Assembly: GCF_020532645.1 (NCBI RefSeq)
Contig: NZ_JAJAUZ010000007.1
Coordinates: 62,001 to 126,000 of the forward strand
From: Streptomyces bambusae
GTDB taxonomy: Bacteria > Actinomycetota > Actinomycetes > Streptomycetales > Streptomycetaceae
Reading direction: 5' to 3'
DNA: 64,000 nt
Below, piece after piece: positions 17,766-25,904 of this stretch. The notes beneath the pieces were generated by a model, which worked only from the letters and a program-made list of their open reading frames with translations, was not told where the DNA came from and did not search any database. The position numbers and the translations under genes are program-made. How positions within the stretch are numbered: position 1 is the stretch's first letter; each line of letters opens with the position of its first letter.

Positions 17766-17874
17766 CCCCCCTCTCGGGGAATCCGGCCGGCTGTGCGTGA
17801 CGGCCGACGCGTGCGGTGCAAGGCATACGGGCGGGGACTGCCGTCCCCGACCCGTACTCCCGGAGGTCCATGGC

Positions 17875-18588
17875 ATGCGAAGAGCAGGCGACCGTACGAA
17901 ACCCGAGCCGGAAGGGCGACCGCCACGCCGCACGCACCGCGGGGCGGCGGCCGGGGCGCTGGCTGCCGCAGCGCTGGTCCTCGGCGCCGCACTCCCGGCG
18001 GGCGCGCTTCCGCACCCGGACGATCCGGCGCCGGCCACCACGGTGGACAAGGGCTGTGCGGGCGAACCGGACTGGGCGCTCCAGGAGTCGGGCGGCAAGC
18101 ACTGCGGCAAGGCCGGTCCGGCCGGTCCTCCCGGCCCTCCCGGCCCGGCGGGACCGCCCGGAGCGTCCGGTCCCGCCGGGCCCCAGGGCGTACCGGGTCC
18201 GCCGGGGGCCCAGGGCGTTCCCGGTACCCCGGGAGCGGCCGGCCCTCCGGGCGTGTCCGGCCCGCCCGGCCCCCAGGGTCTGCCCGGCCCCCAGGGTCTG
18301 CCCGGTCCCCAGGGCCTGCCGGGCCCGCCCGGTCCGGCGCGCCCCGTGACCACCCAGGTCGTCGTGTCGGAACTGGCGTCGACGAACACCGAGGGGTCCA
18401 CCACCCGCACAGCCCTCTGCCCGGCCGGGCGGCGCATCACGGGCGGCGGTTACGTGTTCACGGGCACGGTCGTGGGGCCGGTCTACGCCAACCACGCCGA
18501 CCCCGTGGCCAACGGCTGGACCGTCACCGTCGGTTCCGTCCAGGGCCAGCAGGCCACGTTCCAGGCACACGCCGTCTGCGCCGACTGA
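17875..18588 (+). CDS. Secreted collagen-like protein
   Basis: 237 aa from ATG 17875, 8 bases after GGAGG. An overlapping ATG at 17870 is in another frame. There is a twin-Arg-containing basic leader and hydrophobic signal ([18 protein letters not shown]), then a short domain with two Cys ([13 protein letters not shown]). About 25 uninterrupted Gly-X-Y triplets follow (residues 79-153), many as GPP or GPQGLP. The C-terminal domain has paired Cys ([17 protein letters not shown] ... HAVCAD). Such proteins form collagen-like triple helices at bacterial surfaces. There is no anchor motif, so it may be released. The GPQGLP triplets are repeated at DNA level. Confidence 0.88.
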   Translation: MRRAGDRTKPEPEGRPPRRTHRGAAAGALAAAALVLGAALPAGALPHPDDPAPATTVDKGCAGEPDWALQESGGKHCGKAGPAGPPGPPGPAGPPGASGPAGPQGVPGPPGAQGVPGTPGAAGPPGVSGPPGPQGLPGPQGLPGPQGLPGPPGPARPVTTQVVVSELASTNTEGSTTRTALCPAGRRITGGGYVFTGTVVGPVYANHADPVANGWTVTVGSVQGQQATFQAHAVCAD

Positions 18589-18608
18589 CGGGCCCCCGCG
18601 TGACCTGA

Positions 18609-18642
18609 CGCGGTGCCCTGCCGTTCGCCGCGGGGCACCGCG
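18609..18642 (+). terminator. Probable terminator of the collagen-like gene
   Basis: 10-bp perfect inverted repeat (18609-18618 and 18633-18642) with a 14-base loop, 20 bases after the stop. Confidence 0.5.
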
Positions 18643-18761
18643 CAGTGCTGCCCGAACGACTGCGCGGCGGGCTCGATGCCGCCCGCCTCCGAGCGGGTTG
18701 GCTCGTGGAAACGAAACGGAGTTCGTCCGTGTTTCGGTTTCCAGTGCCTGAAGGAATGCAA

Positions 18762-21700
18762 ATGGGGCAGAAGAAGCATCGCGCATCGCGAAAAGCAGTA
18801 CTGATCGGTACAGGGGTGGCCGTGGCCGCGATGTCCCTCGTCACCCTGGAGCGCGCCAGCGCCGGCACCGACGATCCGAACGAGCTCCTGCCGCAGACCA
18901 CGGGCCTGGCGAACGGGGGTTTCGAGGCGGACACGTGGGGCGGTCTCGAATGGTCGACCACCACTCCCCAGGGGTGGAAGGTGAGCTCCGTGCCGGGCGG
19001 CCCCGCATCCCCGAAAATGTACCTTTACAAGGCGGGCCACTCGTTTGGGGTGATGCCCACGGAGGGCGGCACGTCCGTCAGAATCGGGGGCAGGGGCGTC
19101 GTCATCGATCAGGTGGTGGAGACCGTCCCCAACGTCGAGACGCGCTGGAGCGTGACGAACTTCTCGCCCGTGAGGGAGGAGCCCTTCATCTCCCCCAAGG
19201 TGATCATCTCGGACGCCGATGATCCCGCCAAGGGCCGCCAGGAGTTCACCTTCCACAGCTACAGCCCGTGGACCACCTCGACGGGCGTGTACAAGGTCCC
19301 GAACGACCAGAAGAAGACGCGCATACAGATCGTCAGCGACTCGGCATCGGGTCGCGACCTGGGGCTCGACGACATCCGCTTCGAGTACTCACCGCAGTTC
19401 GCGGGCCAGGTCGACGTCGGTGAGCCGCTGCACATCGGGGTGGGCAAGACGGTGCGGACCCAGTTCCGGCATACAGGCGGAGCGGCCATGGACGGCGCAT
19501 CGTTCCACGTCCCCGTCCCGGCGGGCGTGGTGATCGACGAAGACACCGTGACACTGAAGAAGATCGTCGACGGAAAGGACACGCCGGTCGACATCGGCGA
19601 CGGCCGGGTGCAGTTCTCGCAGAACAGGCTGCTCGTACCGCTCGGCACCGGGGCCGCGACAGGCAAGGGCGGCCGGGTCGACCCGGGGGACGACTACGTC
19701 CTGGAGTACCAGCTGAAACTCGACGAACCACACCGTGTGCCGGCGACACTGGAGTTCGATCACAACCCCGTGATCAAGTACAACTGGGTCGGTGCCCGGG
19801 AGGTCGCGCTGCCGCAGTCCAAAGTGAAGGTCGCCGCCGCGGATCTGGCACTGGTGAAGGGGACGTTCTCCAGCGAGGTCTACGTGGACGACCAGGAGGC
19901 GAAGTTCTCCGTCGAGGTCGAGAACAAGGGCGAGCACAGCGCCCCGGGCACCACCCTGAAGCTGCTGAAGCCGGTGAACCTCGCGGACTTCAGCACCGCG
20001 GACGCCACGTGCAAGGACAGCACCGTCAAGGGATGGATCGAGTGCGACCTGGGTGAGATGGCCGGCAAGACCTCCCGGACGCTCACCTTCAGCGGCAAGG
20101 TGAAGGCCGACTCCGGCACCTCCCTGTTCACCGACGTCGAGATCACCTCTCCGCATGCCGTGGACGGCGATGTCAACGACAACTCCTCCCGGTACACGAG
20201 CCGCATCACCGATGACGTCGACGTGAGCGTGAACGCGACCGTCCTCACCCCCGATCTGGAGCCGGTGGAGCAGATCAAGCCCGGCGACAAGGTGGTCCTC
20301 TCGGTGAAGGCCGGCAACGCCGGCCCGGCCAACCCCGGTCAGGTGAAGGTGGACGTGCGGGTCCCGCAGGGTGCCGTGCTCGACGAGCGGAACGCGGATG
20401 CGGACTTCAAGGACGGTGTGTGGACGATCCCGTCGCTGCCGGCCGGCGCCGAGGACGCGACTCTCCTGCTGGCAGCGACCGTGCCTGCAGACAACGAGAC
20501 CATCGAGGTCCGTGCCTCCACCAAGAGCGAAAGGCTCCAGGACGTCGACCTGTCGAACAACGACAGCAGCAAGGAGGTCGCCGTCCAACGCCACGCCGCA
20601 CTGAAGCTGGGCGTGTCCGCCGACCGTCCCGAGGGCACCTACCTGCCCGGCGAGCGGGTCGTGTACACGATCCGGGTCGACAACGCCGGTCCGTCCACGG
20701 CCGAGGACGTGAAGGTCCGCCACGTCATGCCCGAGGGCATGGAGATGGGCAAGTGGACGGGCCCGGCGGGTACGTCGTACCACGAAGGCGAGTGGAGCAT
20801 CCCGCGGGTCGCCGTCGATGCCGAGAAGCCCGTCACCCTGACCGTGGAGGGCATGGTCCCCGCCGACCGGGAGAAGACCGTGCACCAGGTCTGCATCACC
20901 GGCTCCGGCCTGCCCGACGAGCAGGGCGAGTTCAAGGAGTGCGGCGACGAGGAAGCGGCGGACGCCCACGCGGCCTCCCACGAGCTGGCCGTCACCCAGC
21001 AGGCCGAGGTCACGGTGGCGCTGACTGCGGACAAGCCGAAGGCGCTGCCCGGCGAGAAGATCACCTGGACCGTCGAGGCAGTGAACGACGGCCCGTCGAC
21101 CGCGAAGGGCGTCGAGATCGAGGCACTGCTGCCCGAGGGCGTCACCGACGTCTCCGTGGAGAAGGAAGGCGGTGACTTCGACGAGGAGAAGGGCCACTGG
21201 AAGCCCGACGGCATCGCCCCGCACGGCAAGGCCGTGCTCAAGCTGACCGGTACGGTCCCGGCCGACCGGGCGATGGTCGCCACGGCGCAGATCAAGGGAT
21301 CGGCAACACAGCTGAAGGACCAGGAGGCAGCGCTCAAGGCACAGGCCAAGCACACGCTGTCGGTACGTCAGCAGGCCGATCTGGACGTGCAGCTGACTCC
21401 GGGCGCGGATTCGGTCGCCCCGGGCGAGAAGGGCACGGTCACGGTCAAGGTGTCCAACGCCGGGCCGTCCACCGCCACCGGGACCACCGTCGAACTCGGC
21501 CTGCCGGCCGCCCTGAAGGACTTCGCGAACGATGCGGGCGGGGACTTCGACCCGGCCACCGGCACCTGGAAGGCAGGAGACCTGAAGAGCGGTGAGGAGA
21601 AGTCGCTGACGCTGGACTTCACCGCCGACAAGGCGAAGGAGTACCGCTTCGACGCCCTGGCGCTGACCTCGGAGGCGGCCGATCCCAACGAGTGCGTCGA

Positions 21701-21947
21701 CATCTGCGGCAGCGCGACGGTCACCGCGGACACCGCCGGGGGCGCGGCCGATGAAGCGGCGGCCGCAGCGGCCGACGAAGCGGCAGGCGCAGCGGCCGCC
21801 GAGAAGGGCGCAGAGGAGGAGAAGTCCCTCGTCGACCAGGCCCTCGCCGCCACCGGCAGCCACGCCCTGTGGTGGGGTCTGGGCGCCCTCGGCGCGGCCG
21901 GCATCGGCGCGGCGCTGCTCGTCGTGGCCCGCCGCCGCAGCAGCTGA
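18762..21947 (+). CDS. Giant DUF11-repeat surface protein with LAxTG sorting signal
   Basis: 1061 aa. ATG 18762 is preferred over ATG 18756 because AAGGA is then 6 bases away. Signal peptide (KAVLIGTGVAVAAMSLVTLERASA), a galactose-binding-like N-domain (about 45-210, GLANGGFEADTWGG), then a series of Ig-like DUF11/CARDB-type repeats. The clearest begin near residues 507, 629, 763 and 887, each with G(D/E)K...V.N.GPS...V. An Ala/Glu-rich stalk leads to LAATG (residues 1028-1032), a hydrophobic helix and RRRSS. LAxTG is the class E sortase signal known from streptomycete surface proteins. A long wall-anchored adhesin or spacer is likely. No class E sortase is seen in this window. Confidence 0.88.
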   Translation: MGQKKHRASRKAVLIGTGVAVAAMSLVTLERASAGTDDPNELLPQTTGLANGGFEADTWGGLEWSTTTPQGWKVSSVPGGPASPKMYLYKAGHSFGVMPTEGGTSVRIGGRGVVIDQVVETVPNVETRWSVTNFSPVREEPFISPKVIISDADDPAKGRQEFTFHSYSPWTTSTGVYKVPNDQKKTRIQIVSDSASGRDLGLDDIRFEYSPQFAGQVDVGEPLHIGVGKTVRTQFRHTGGAAMDGASFHVPVPAGVVIDEDTVTLKKIVDGKDTPVDIGDGRVQFSQNRLLVPLGTGAATGKGGRVDPGDDYVLEYQLKLDEPHRVPATLEFDHNPVIKYNWVGAREVALPQSKVKVAAADLALVKGTFSSEVYVDDQEAKFSVEVENKGEHSAPGTTLKLLKPVNLADFSTADATCKDSTVKGWIECDLGEMAGKTSRTLTFSGKVKADSGTSLFTDVEITSPHAVDGDVNDNSSRYTSRITDDVDVSVNATVLTPDLEPVEQIKPGDKVVLSVKAGNAGPANPGQVKVDVRVPQGAVLDERNADADFKDGVWTIPSLPAGAEDATLLLAATVPADNETIEVRASTKSERLQDVDLSNNDSSKEVAVQRHAALKLGVSADRPEGTYLPGERVVYTIRVDNAGPSTAEDVKVRHVMPEGMEMGKWTGPAGTSYHEGEWSIPRVAVDAEKPVTLTVEGMVPADREKTVHQVCITGSGLPDEQGEFKECGDEEAADAHAASHELAVTQQAEVTVALTADKPKALPGEKITWTVEAVNDGPSTAKGVEIEALLPEGVTDVSVEKEGGDFDEEKGHWKPDGIAPHGKAVLKLTGTVPADRAMVATAQIKGSATQLKDQEAALKAQAKHTLSVRQQADLDVQLTPGADSVAPGEKGTVTVKVSNAGPSTATGTTVELGLPAALKDFANDAGGDFDPATGTWKAGDLKSGEEKSLTLDFTADKAKEYRFDALALTSEAADPNECVDICGSATVTADTAGGAADEAAAAAADEAAGAAAAEKGAEEEKSLVDQALAATGSHALWWGLGALGAAGIGAALLVVARRRSS

Positions 21948-21961
21948 CACCGGCGCACGCC

Positions 21962-22009
21962 CCGCGGTTCCGTCCCGGACCGGCACGTCCGGCCGGGGCG
22001 GAACCGCGG
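21962..22009. terminator. Bidirectional terminator between convergent genes
   Basis: A 15-bp stem with one G-U pair (21962-21976 with 21995-22009; the outer 11 bp are perfect) fills the gap between the DUF11-repeat gene and the convergent transpeptidase gene. Confidence 0.75.
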
Positions 22010-22027
22010 CGCCGTGCGGCGGGCAGC

Positions 22028-22768
22028 TCAGCGCGCCAGATCCGGGCCGTCCCCCATCACCACGACCGGGTGGGCGGCCGGGTCCAGGAGGCGCAGCAGT
22101 TCCTCCATGTGGGGCAAAGACACGGAAATGCAGCCCTGGGTGGGGGCGTCCGAGTCCACGTGCAGCCAGATCCCCCCGCCCCGTGCCGCCCCCAGGGGCC
22201 TGCTGCGGTCCAGGGGAGAGGTGCCCGGCGTCCTGTTGTAGTCGACGGCGACCACCAGGCCGAACGCGTTGCGCAGGGACCTGCCGTCGAAGACGCGGTC
22301 CGTCCGGAACAGGGCGCTGCCGTGGTACGGGAGCAGCGACCCCGGATCGGGGAGCCAGCCACCGGCGTCCGTCAGCCCGAAGACGCCGGACGGCGAGCGC
22401 AGGTCACCCAGCCGGTGGTGCCGGGTCCATCCCAGCTTCCCGTTGTGCGCGGGCCACGGCCCGGCGGTACGGACCCATCCGGCGGGTCCGCGTTCGTACA
22501 GCGCCTCGGTGGACCGGTCCGAGTCCGCCGACGCACCGGACACCAGGAGGACCTGACGCGCCTGCCGCGGAATCAGTGCCCGCATGCCGGGTCCCAGCCC
22601 CGGCAGGCTGTGCACGACCGGCCCCGTGAGGGCGGTGGCGGCCGTTGCGGACGGGGCGGCGGCCGCAACGGCCGGCGCGGGCGTCGCTGCCCGTGCGGAC
22701 GGCGCAGCGCCCAGCAGCACGGCGGCGACTCCCGCCAGGACCGTGGCCCGTGCCCGAGACCTGTGCAC
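22028..22768 (-). CDS. Secreted YkuD-like L,D-transpeptidase family protein
   Basis: 246 aa from GTG 22768 (AAGGAG 7 bases upstream). Cleavable signal peptide (ATVLAGVAAVLLGAAPSARA). The catalytic core reads GIWLHVDSDAPTQGCISVS, giving His203 and Cys213, as in YkuD domains that form 3-3 peptidoglycan crosslinks or attach proteins. The residue after GCI is Ser where many members have Arg, so it belongs to a divergent subgroup. The gene is monocistronic. It shares a 276-bp divergent region with the Stealth operon. I see no further gene in that gap. Confidence 0.82.
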   Translation of the reverse strand: MHRSRARATVLAGVAAVLLGAAPSARAATPAPAVAAAAPSATAATALTGPVVHSLPGLGPGMRALIPRQARQVLLVSGASADSDRSTEALYERGPAGWVRTAGPWPAHNGKLGWTRHHRLGDLRSPSGVFGLTDAGGWLPDPGSLLPYHGSALFRTDRVFDGRSLRNAFGLVVAVDYNRTPGTSPLDRSRPLGAARGGGIWLHVDSDAPTQGCISVSLPHMEELLRLLDPAAHPVVVMGDGPDLAR

Positions 22769-23044
22769 GGTCGCTCCTTCCCGCCGCGGCCGGTCGGCTG
22801 CGGTCGTCGGTCAGGGTACGCACGGCGGCAGGAGCCCCTCCTCGTCCGATCGGCGGAGCGGGCCGGGGGAACGCGCGGGCAGGGGCGACGCAGCGCCGGG
22901 CGGGGAACGCCGTCCCGCCGGCCGGGCCGGCGGGGGAGGCGCCGTCCCCCGCGTCCGGGGCCCGATCGGCGGATTCGGCGGAATCCGGCCCGGCAGACAG
23001 TGGGGAGATCCATTGCGTCAGCCGGCCCCGCGAGAGGTTTAGTG

Positions 23045-24907
23045 GTGAATCGGGACATACGCGCCGACCGGACTTCCGATCCGGCCGCACACGAATCTGC
23101 AGGAACACCGCCGCGGCACAACCCCGAGGTGTCGTGGTGGGTGCGGGCGTACCGGCGCGGTCTGCCGGTGCAGGCGCGCCGGGCCCTCGCGGGCTGCGTC
23201 GCTCCGCAGACCCGCCGGCAGGTCAAGGCACGGCTGGCCGCCGCACCGTCCGCCGGGCAGGCCGTCGCGGGGCTCAGGACGACGTGGGAGGCACGCCGCT
23301 TCCCCGAGGTGTCCACCGGCCGCGGGCGCGTGCTGTGCCCGGTGGAAGGCGTACCGAGAGCGGTGGCCGTCGTACCGGACCTGTCTCCCTTCCAGGCGCG
23401 GGCGCGCAACCTCTCCGCCGTCTGCTCGGCCCTGGACCGGGCAGGGGTCGACTACTTCGCCGTGCGCGGTCTGAGTGACACCGCAGCGACGGTGGGAGTG
23501 GCCGCCGACGACCGCCCCGCGGTGTTCGAGGCGCTGGCCGAGCTCTGCAAGGACCACCCCGCCTACGTCTCGTCGGCGGGCGTCCCGAGGCGGAAGAACC
23601 GGGGAGGCCGCGGCTGGCTGCCCGCCACGTGGCGCGGGCTGGCACAGGCCGACGTGATCCGTCTGACGCAGTACTACGGAAGCCCGGACATGCAGCTCGT
23701 GCTGGGCCGCACGTACGGCTGCGACATCGAGTTCTGGACCCGCACGGACGGGCAGCTGATCGCCCCCCGCCCCAACCGCACCACGGCACAGGTCCCGCTG
23801 GCCCCCGCCCCCGTCGAGGTGTCCGACGCCCTGTTCACCGGCCTGTCGTCGCCCTTTGCCGGCCCCGCCGGCTCCCCGCGGCTCCAGGTGCGCAGCCGCG
23901 CCGAATTCGCCGCCCCGCCCCCTGAAGGCATCCGCTTCCCGATCGACGCCGTGTACACCTGGGTGGACGGCGGGGATCCGGACTGGATGCGCCGCCGGGC
24001 CGAGGCCGGCGGCACCGGATACCACGCAGAAGCCGCCAACGCCGCGCGCTACATCAGCCGGGACGAGCTGCGCTACTCCCTGCGGTCCCTGCACCAGCAC
24101 GCCCCGTGGATCCGCACCGTCCATCTCGTCACCGACGACCAGACACCCGACTGGCTCGACACGTCCGGCCCCGGCCTCCGGGTCGTCAGCCACCGGGACA
24201 TCTTCAGCGACCCGGCGCTCCTGCCCACGTTCAACTCGCACGCCATCGAGAGCCAGCTCCACCACATCGACGGCCTGTCCGAGCACTTCCTCTACTTCAA
24301 CGACGACGTCTTCCTCGGACTCCCCACCGTCCCCCAGGACTTCTTCCACGCCAATGGAATCAGCAAGTTCTTCACCTCGTCCGCACTCGTCCCGCTGGGC
24401 ACGCCCTGCGAGGACGACCCGCCCGTCGCGGCGGCCGGCAAGAACAACCGGTCCCTGCTGCAGTCCCGGTTCGGCACGACGCTCACCCAGAAGATGAAGC
24501 ACACTCCGCACGCGCTGCGCCGCAGCATCCTGACGGAGATCGAGGAGACGTTCCCCCGGCCGCACACCGCGACCGCCGGCAACCGGTTCCGCAGCATCGA
24601 CGACCTGTCCATCACGTCGAGCCTGTACCACTACTACGCCTTTCAGAGCGCACGCGCCGTCCCCGGCGACCTCCGGTACGACTACCTCGACCTCTCCCAG
24701 CCCAACACCCCCACCCGCCTGGACCGGCTCCTCGCGCACCGGGACCGCCACGTCTTCTGCATCAACGACACCGTCTCCACGGGACACGACGCCGACGAAC
24801 AGCAGGCGCTGTTGGGCCCGTTCCTGGAGACCTACTTCCCGGTGGCCGGCCCGTTCGAGCGAGGGAACGGAACGAGGGGCGCGAGGCCCGGAGGCACTCG
24901 TGAGTAG
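23045..24907 (+). CDS. Stealth-family sugar phosphotransferase
   Basis: 620 aa from GTG 23045 (GAGAGG 7 bases upstream; GTG 23042 is also possible). The N-terminal 60 residues are basic. Next comes a pre-domain (about 100-270, ending YGCDIEFWTRTDG), then the Stealth regions: CR1 IDAVYTWVDGGDPDW (about 299), CR2 RDELRYSLRSLHQHAPWIRT with VHLVTDDQTPDW, CR3 FNSHAIESQLHHIDGLSEHFLYFNDDVF, and CR4 RHVFCINDT. Such enzymes add hexose-1-phosphate in capsule or teichoic-like polymers. It is first of three overlapping genes. Confidence 0.88.
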   Translation: MNRDIRADRTSDPAAHESAGTPPRHNPEVSWWVRAYRRGLPVQARRALAGCVAPQTRRQVKARLAAAPSAGQAVAGLRTTWEARRFPEVSTGRGRVLCPVEGVPRAVAVVPDLSPFQARARNLSAVCSALDRAGVDYFAVRGLSDTAATVGVAADDRPAVFEALAELCKDHPAYVSSAGVPRRKNRGGRGWLPATWRGLAQADVIRLTQYYGSPDMQLVLGRTYGCDIEFWTRTDGQLIAPRPNRTTAQVPLAPAPVEVSDALFTGLSSPFAGPAGSPRLQVRSRAEFAAPPPEGIRFPIDAVYTWVDGGDPDWMRRRAEAGGTGYHAEAANAARYISRDELRYSLRSLHQHAPWIRTVHLVTDDQTPDWLDTSGPGLRVVSHRDIFSDPALLPTFNSHAIESQLHHIDGLSEHFLYFNDDVFLGLPTVPQDFFHANGISKFFTSSALVPLGTPCEDDPPVAAAGKNNRSLLQSRFGTTLTQKMKHTPHALRRSILTEIEETFPRPHTATAGNRFRSIDDLSITSSLYHYYAFQSARAVPGDLRYDYLDLSQPNTPTRLDRLLAHRDRHVFCINDTVSTGHDADEQQALLGPFLETYFPVAGPFERGNGTRGARPGGTRE

Positions 24908-25904
24908 CCCCCTGCGCCACGCGGTGAGTGCAGCCAGGCACGTCCGCCGGACCGCAGTACGGGTCCGCCGGCGCACGCAGGAGTCGCAGACCGTGCCCGT
25001 CGTCGCCGGCGGCATCCGGCGCCGCCCGGGGCTGCGTCCCCTCCACTGGTCGGTCGTCGGCGGCCGTACGCTCAACTTCGCGGTGGCCGTCCCCGCCGGC
25101 AGCGTGAGCACCGCCCGCCTCGTCCTCGCCTGCGGCGCCGACCGCGTGCAGGTGCCCCTCGAACCGGAACCGCAGCCGGACGGCACCGTACTGCTCACTG
25201 CGACCGTCCCCCTGCGCCACGCGGACCACGCCGAGTCCGGCGCCCGCGGTTCCGTGCTGGGCGACGGGCTGTGGCGCGCGGCGCTCGTCCTCACGGACCC
25301 CGCCGGCCGGTCCTGCCGTACCGCGGTCAAGGCGGCCGCCGCCCGGCTCCCGTCTCCGGGCGACCCCACGCTGGACCACTGCCCGTCACCGGCCGACGGG
25401 GCGACGTTCCGGGTGGTCCGGTCCCTCGACGACTTCGCGCTGCTCAAGGTCCGCGGACCCCGGCCGCACGCCGAACTGGTCTCCCTCGACACCCTCTGGG
25501 ACCGTGTGACCGTCCACGGCCGCCTCGTCGGGTCCGTCCCCGCCGCCGATGCCGCCGCTCAGGCCGTGCCGCGCCGCGGCCCCCGCCGCCCCGTCACCGT
25601 CCGCCCCGACTGGCAGGGCGACCGCTTCACGTTCGACCTGCCCCTCGCCGCCATGCGCGCCGCACCCGGGCGTGCCCAGGCGTGGGACCTCTACCTGCGG
25701 ACCGGCCGCACCCGGTTGAAGATCGCCCGGAAGCTGACCGACGTCCGTCGGCTGCGCCAGGTCCACCGCTCGGCCTTCCGCCTCGTCGCCCTCGCCGACG
25801 GCGCCCTGGTGCGGGTGCACGCCCGCATCACAGCGGGCGGCGCCGCCGTCGTCGACTGCGCAGACCACCCTTCAGCAGCCTGCAGCCCGGAGGCACCTCA
25901 GTGA
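24900..25904 (+). CDS. Unknown protein of the Stealth polysaccharide operon
   Basis: 334 aa from GTG 24900, overlapping the end of the Stealth gene by 8 bases and the next gene by 4. The N-terminus is very basic (RHVRRTAVRVRRRTQ). The rest is beta-rich, with two similar halves (GRTLNFAVAVPAGSVSTARLVL; GDRFTFDLPLAAMRAAPGRAQAW) and a basic tail. It has no signal peptide or membrane span. The fold hints at the beta-sandwich modules found beside teichoic-type polymerases, but I do not recognise a family. The tight coupling implies a shared role in polymer assembly. Confidence 0.72.
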   Translation: MSSPLRHAVSAARHVRRTAVRVRRRTQESQTVPVVAGGIRRRPGLRPLHWSVVGGRTLNFAVAVPAGSVSTARLVLACGADRVQVPLEPEPQPDGTVLLTATVPLRHADHAESGARGSVLGDGLWRAALVLTDPAGRSCRTAVKAAAARLPSPGDPTLDHCPSPADGATFRVVRSLDDFALLKVRGPRPHAELVSLDTLWDRVTVHGRLVGSVPAADAAAQAVPRRGPRRPVTVRPDWQGDRFTFDLPLAAMRAAPGRAQAWDLYLRTGRTRLKIARKLTDVRRLRQVHRSAFRLVALADGALVRVHARITAGGAAVVDCADHPSAACSPEAPQ

